From Populus alba (taxonomy: Eukaryota > Streptophyta > Magnoliopsida > Malpighiales > Salicaceae): DNA of 64,000 nt. The notes under the pieces were generated by a model, which had not been told where the DNA came from, did no database searches, and was given only the letters and a program-made list of their open reading frames with translations. Position numbers and translations under genes: made by a program. Where the stretch lies: positions 16,211,875 through 16,275,874 of the forward strand of contig NC_133300.1 of the NCBI RefSeq assembly GCF_005239225.2, read 5' to 3'. This document shows, piece by piece, positions 59,863 through 64,000 of this stretch (its first letter is position 1; each line of letters starts with the position of its first letter).

Positions 59863-61654
59863 AAGAAGAGGAGGAGGAATAAATTAATGAGAACTTTGAG
59901 ATGGAAGATTAATGTAATGATTAAACAATGATAAAAACAAATGTCAAGGTTAGAGGATCCACCAATGGTATTTCAAACAAGTATAGTATAAACTCTTATT
60001 ACTCAATTTGGAAACCACACATGAAGGAGGTTCCAATCGGATGATTTGTCATTAATAGCTCATTATAAATTATTAACATGATCATATTAATTATCTTAAT
60101 TACGTAACACCAAACTTTTAAATATTATCAGGAATTCATGATATGAACTGATGCTAACAACAAATCTAGTTATTTTCATAGCCCAGGTGTAGGTAATACC
60201 ATACTGTTGGGCTATGAGAGTGCCAAGCATTTGTTGTACCAAATGTTATACAACACAAATCTAGATTAACCATTTAACAAGCAAGGTATTAAGAATTAGT
60301 AAGATAAAAAGATAAGACATGTTAATATTAAACATTAAGATCCATATTGAGTTTACACCATACTTGTTCTTACACCATTAGTGTAACCTTTTCACCTTGA
60401 CATAATAAAATTAGCTAAACATAATGAAGAAGAGAAACATAAATAAACAAAACAAGAACATAAATAAGATACAAGTTAACTAAGGAAAGGAAAGGAAATG
60501 AAAAGCATAAACAAGAAATTAATGAAAGCAAAACTTAAGAATTACAAAAAATATAAAGAGAGAAATAAAGAGCATGAACTTGATCCGAACAATCAAGCCC
60601 CCAAATACATGGCAAATGCCTCCTTTTATAGGCCAAAATTCAGAATTATTGATTTGATGAATAATTGTTGAGTGGGTGGCCAACTTTTGACTTGGTGAAA
60701 ATCCTTATCTTCTTGTCTGAATAAAACAAAAATGCTACCATCAGAAATGGGTCCTCTAGAAAACATGAAAGTTGTAGGAAATTGACTCAGATTTCCAGGA
60801 AAAAAACATGGAGATGATTTGGACTTCTAGAACTCCAGATATGGGCCAAACACTGAACAATGTTCGGGCTGTAGGACAGATTCGGACTTCTCCGTTGTTG
60901 CTATGATTTGGACTTGAAAACGGCCTTGTTAGATTTTTATGTTCACATGAAAGTTGTAGGCCTATGTCTCACCAAGTTTGTGTAAAACTTTGAGGTCATT
61001 TGGAAATCTAGAAATCGAGTTATGACCCAAACACCAAACAGTGTTCCAGTTTGAACTACACCAACATCTCTTTTCTAAGTTTCACCCTCTCTTTATCTTC
61101 ATAAATTTCAGTAGTTGAATTCATCAATCAATCCTTTGATTTATGTGATAGGCCTGCATTTAAGATGAACATTTACCATATATTAGGGCATTTTATAGTA
61201 TTAGACTTTTTATTATAAAACATGCTTTAGTTAAAGAGTTATTGATACTTTAAGTGCAAAATGATGATATAAAACCTTGATAAATATGCACTTTTAAGTA
61301 CTAATCACACCCTCCAACCAGCTTATTACTAGTCCCTAGTAATCAAAGCATTAAAATAGAAAAACCATTTGCAAATTCCATAAAGCAAGGCATTCATCAT
61401 TCAACTTCCATTAATCTATCCAGATAAACAAACTCTCATTAAATTTATATTCCTGCTTCATATATCTTAAACAAGATATTAATAAACCTTCTTTTTATGT
61501 GCTCAATGTAATAAAACATAGATGATGGGGCTTTTGTTGGAAGAAAACAATATTATGTTCTAATGTTAAGGTTCACTTCCTTGGGTTGGGATTATTATTT
61601 ATTTATTTTTGTTATATATATATATACATATAACTTAAAACACAATGCATCTTT
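59863..61654. other. AT-rich DNA without genes
   Basis: No open frame of note. Two related segments (~60760-60870 and ~60945-61050) share ATGAAAGTTGTAGG and CCAAACACTGAACA-like words, a diverged internal duplication. Confidence 0.5.
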
Positions 61655-61915
61655 AACCCATGTAACGAGCTTTCGGCTAATGACTCCCAGGCTAGTTGGT
61701 CTTAGGGCATTAGGTGTTGATACACCCCTACGAGCTTAGTAACTCGGGTTGCAGATACTGATACGTAGATAGTGCAATGTTTGATTCCCTTAAGCTTTTC
61801 TCCTCAACCCATGTAACAAGCGTGGGGCCAATAGCTCCCAAGTCAGTTGACTTTAGGGTATTAAGTGTTAAAACACCCCTTTGGGCTTAATTGCTTAGGT
61901 TAGGGAGGCTACGAA
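61655..61915. repeat. Two-unit diverged tandem repeat, 151-bp spacing
   Basis: AACCCATGTAACGAGC...GACTCCCAGGCTAGTTGG (from 61655) recurs as AACCCATGTAACAAGC...AGCTCCCAAGTCAGTTGA (from 61806), each followed by GGTGTTGATACACCCCT-like text. Similar repeats occur in non-coding LTR elements. Confidence 0.7.
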
Positions 61916-62208
61916 ACCAAACTTATCTACCTTTTTATTATCATTATTTTGTTTTTTTTTTTTTTTTGCAAATTATATACTATCCCTTTCCCTTAGTTGT
62001 TACCTTTAACAAAAGAACATAAATAATGTAATAATCCAATGTGCAACCCACAATCATATGTTAAAGTGTGTGTGTGAAAATGAAGATTTAAAAATACTTG
62101 TTAAATGAGCATATGAGCAGAATCAAGTGCTAGCAATACGAGAGTTTGTAAACCTGAATATTTCAAGAAGTATTCTGATAGACCTTGTTAAAAATGTTTA
62201 CTAAGATG

Positions 62209-63088
62209 TAGGGGTGTTCACGGTCCGGTTCGGTCCGGTTTTAACATAAAAATTCAATCGAACCGGAAAATACCATTTCTTGTTAATATAAACCGAACCG
62301 AACCGAAAACCGATTCGAACCGAAAACCGATTCAAACCGAACCGGTTTTGTTCGGTTCGGGTCGGTTTTTTAGCCTTAGAAACCAGAAAAACCGAAACTA
62401 ATTAAGTAAAAAAAAACTTGGCTGAATCACAATCATTAACAAACTTGGCCGAATCATATTCAAAAAATCCTTGTTGAAAACTTTGAATCCAAGCTCTTCG
62501 GTTGAGATCAATTGAATCAAAATCACTGGATCTATCTTTAAGCCTTGTGCATAGAGGAGAGGGAGAGAGGGAGGGGCAGGGCCAGGGCCACTGGAAAAGG
62601 GGAAGGGGGGAAAGAGAGCGGGGAGGGAGGGATGGGGTTGTTGGAAAGGGAAGGGGGAAGGTGAGCAGCTCGAAAGGTTTTGGGAGGGAGAGAGAGTGGG
62701 GAGGGAGGGGTTGCTGGAAGGGGGAAAAGGGAAGGGGGAGGGTGAGTGAGGTGGAAAGGTTTTGGGGAAAAGGGAAGGGGGATGGTGAGTGGGCTGGAAA
62801 AGTTACGGGGAAAAGGGAAGGGAGAGGGTGAGTGGGGTGGAAAAGTTTTGGGGAAAAGGGAAGGTTTTGGGGAAAATTTATTTTGTTTTAGATTTAATTA
62901 AACTGGTTCGGTTTGGTCCGGTTTAATCGGTTTAAGCTTTTTAAAACCGGAACCGAACCGGACCGGGTGGTTTTTTAAAATTTTTAATCGGTTTATTCGG
63001 TTTTTTTTTTCGGTTCGGTTTTTTTCGGTTAATTTTTTTCTCGGTTTTCTCGGTTTAATCGGTTGGTCGGTTTTTTTGAACACCCCTA
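62209..63088. mobile_element. Non-autonomous hAT-type element (880 bp) with 8-bp target duplication
   Basis: Perfect 12-bp terminal inverted repeats TAGGGGTGTTCA (62209-62220) and TGAACACCCCTA (63077-63088), flanked by perfect 8-bp target duplications CTAAGATG (62201-62208 and 63089-63096). An 8-bp duplication with TAGGGGTG termini is diagnostic of the hAT superfamily. Both subterminal regions are packed with CGGTTCGGTTT / AACCGAACCG motifs (likely transposase binding repeats, inference). The centre (62550-62880) is a G/A-rich minisatellite with units like TTTTGGGGAAAAGGGAAGGG. No transposase. The 110-codon frame at 62502-62831 is low-complexity and not a gene. Confidence 0.95.
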
Positions 63089-63096
63089 CTAAGATG

Positions 63097-63385
63097 CGTC
63101 TCAAGAGTGACTTTAACAAAAGAACTCCTTTTACTCTGCCATCCTAGTAACAACAGTTTTGCAAATAGTTTATGAAATAGAAAACACAATTTTTTTTTTT
63201 TTTAAAATATCAACTACTACCCTTTACCCCCAACCAAAATGAGACATTGTCCTCAATGTCCTAAGGTAGAAAGATAGAGTATAGAAGACATCACCTGAAA
63301 TAACAAACATTAACAACCTGAAACACACTTAAACAAATATAAGAAACAACAAAACATAATAATAAAAACAAAAGACACAAATTTT
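63097..63385. other. Short non-coding stretch
   Basis: AT-rich. Contains ACCCCCAACCAAAATGAGAC followed by ATTGTCCTCAATGTCC, wording I associate with leader regions of plant LTR elements. No gene. Confidence 0.4.
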
Positions 63386-64000
63386 TTACAAACTAAGGCT
63401 CAAATCCAATCTAAGCTTTTTACAGCTTTCCTTAGTTGACCAATTTATGCGACTTATGGAGGGATCAATTACAGGGATGAAAGATTGTAGTTGGTCAATC
63501 AATTATTCAGTAGTAACAACAGAGATTATGATTTGTCGTGTCGAAGATGTTAGAAATTCCTGTTCCACAGCATGATCAAGAAAAGACAACAACTTATCAT
63601 AAAAACCATTAACATTTAACAGACCTATGGGTTTATGGTGAATGTGCAGTTGGGCCCAAGAGAAAATATGAAAGATCTCTTCCAATGTGCCCAGACCACC
63701 TGGTAAGGCAATGAAGGCGTCAGCATGGTTAAACATTGTATTCATTCGATCAGACATTATGGGGACCTGTAGTTCCTCTCCAATTGTTTTTCCAATGATG
63801 TCCCCTTATGCTAAAGCTTTGGGGACAACCCTCAAAACTTGACTACCTCTTAAAAATGCAGTTTTTGACACTCCCCCCATTAACCCAAGGCTGCCTCCTT
63901 CATACACTAAATGAATCTTTCGCTCAGCTAGTACCTGACCAAGATGATTTGCTGATTCTAAAAACTCTTTTTCTTTCCCAGGACTGGATCCACCGAAAAC
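63386..64000 (-). pseudogene. LOG-like cytokinin riboside 5'-monophosphate phosphoribohydrolase, broken and partial
   Basis: LOG proteins release active cytokinin bases from nucleoside monophosphates in the cytosol and nucleus. The minus strand reads VFGGSSPGKEKEFLESANHL at the window end, then YEGGSLGLMGG (nucleotide-binding glycine loop), the family signature PGGLGTLEE (PGGxGTxxE, ~63690), WAQLHIHHKPIGLLNV, and a C-terminus ending LRLDLSLSL at 63389. Two GAA/GAG-to-TAA nonsense changes are in frame: 63806-63808 (after PKALA) and 63503-63505 (after VVTTE). No intron interrupts the ~200 visible codons. In the glycine loop, YEGGS replaces the usual YGGGS. The N-terminus lies beyond 64000. Likely a dead copy of an intronless LOG-like paralogue. 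Confidence 0.85.

Larger units (their letters stand above)
59365..61309 (+). mobile_element. Putative LTR of a further retroelement, inserted into the Copia RT
   Basis: Begins TGACACAACC exactly where Copia RT homology ends and can end at ...TAATCACA (61309), giving TG..CA termini. The next bases (CCCTCCAACCAGCTTATTAC, then CCCTAGTAATC) resemble the zone just inside LTRs of some plant Gypsy elements. It contains the words GACCGGGGTCGAACCACA and two long microsatellites. The other LTR lies beyond the window if it exists, so this is inference. Confidence 0.4.

Noticed and set aside
62502..62831. Open frame of 110 codons rich in Gly, Arg and Glu
   Set aside because: It lies wholly inside the hAT-type element and is made by its G/A-rich minisatellite; low complexity, no domain.

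Overview
This window reads as nuclear DNA of a woody eudicot. The style of the two large housekeeping genes and the interspersed repeat families make a poplar/willow (Salicaceae) genome my best guess, but the species is inferred. It has long AT-rich introns with GT..AG borders, two spliced plant genes, LTR retrotransposons, MITEs, microsatellites and a scaffold gap of exactly 500 N (37744-38243). I see no CRISPR array, operon, tRNA or rRNA gene.

Layout. (1) 1514-10902 (+): a 19-exon gene for a phage-type (T7-like) organellar RNA polymerase, RpoT, closest to the mitochondrial RPOT1/RpoTm type. All catalytic residues are present, but two single-base insertions break the frame. (2) 11757-12290: a decayed Ty3/Gypsy protease fossil, followed by a Tourist-like MITE at 12513-12718. 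(3) 13274-21620 (-): scattered exons of a kanadaptin-like FHA protein without start, centre or C-terminus, split by a complete, very young Ty1/Copia element (15068-20057) with an unbroken 1476-codon ORF, near-identical LTRs and a 5-bp target duplication. (4) 23212-37743 (+): the N-terminal half of a FURRY/MOR2-PAG1-like cell morphogenesis gene, running into the gap. Six one-base indels cluster in its last 300 bp before the gap, which looks like poor contig-end sequence rather than gene death. (5) 38244-40600: an AT-rich minisatellite and a GC-rich GCA/CAG triplet-repeat island.

(6) 40606-55555: a second, broken copy of the RpoT 5' region. It matches 1-2938 and 4143-4649 of the first copy. A coding-empty LTR element (45142-55051, minus orientation) sits in what was exon 5, and a deletion removed exons 2-4 plus one end of that element. 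(7) 55556-59364: a decayed Ty1/Copia element cut off inside reverse transcriptase by another LTR-like element (from 59365). (8) 62209-63088: a textbook non-autonomous hAT-type element with a perfect 8-bp target duplication. (9) 63386-64000 (-): an intronless LOG-like (cytokinin riboside monophosphate phosphoribohydrolase) reading frame with two nonsense codons, cut by the window end.

The genes do not form a functional cluster. What links them is a history of duplication, insertion and deletion. I found no convincing undescribed biological system. The observations most worth checking are the young Copia element, the duplicated and dismantled RpoT locus, the hAT element, the GC-rich triplet island, and the frameshifts that may be assembly errors.
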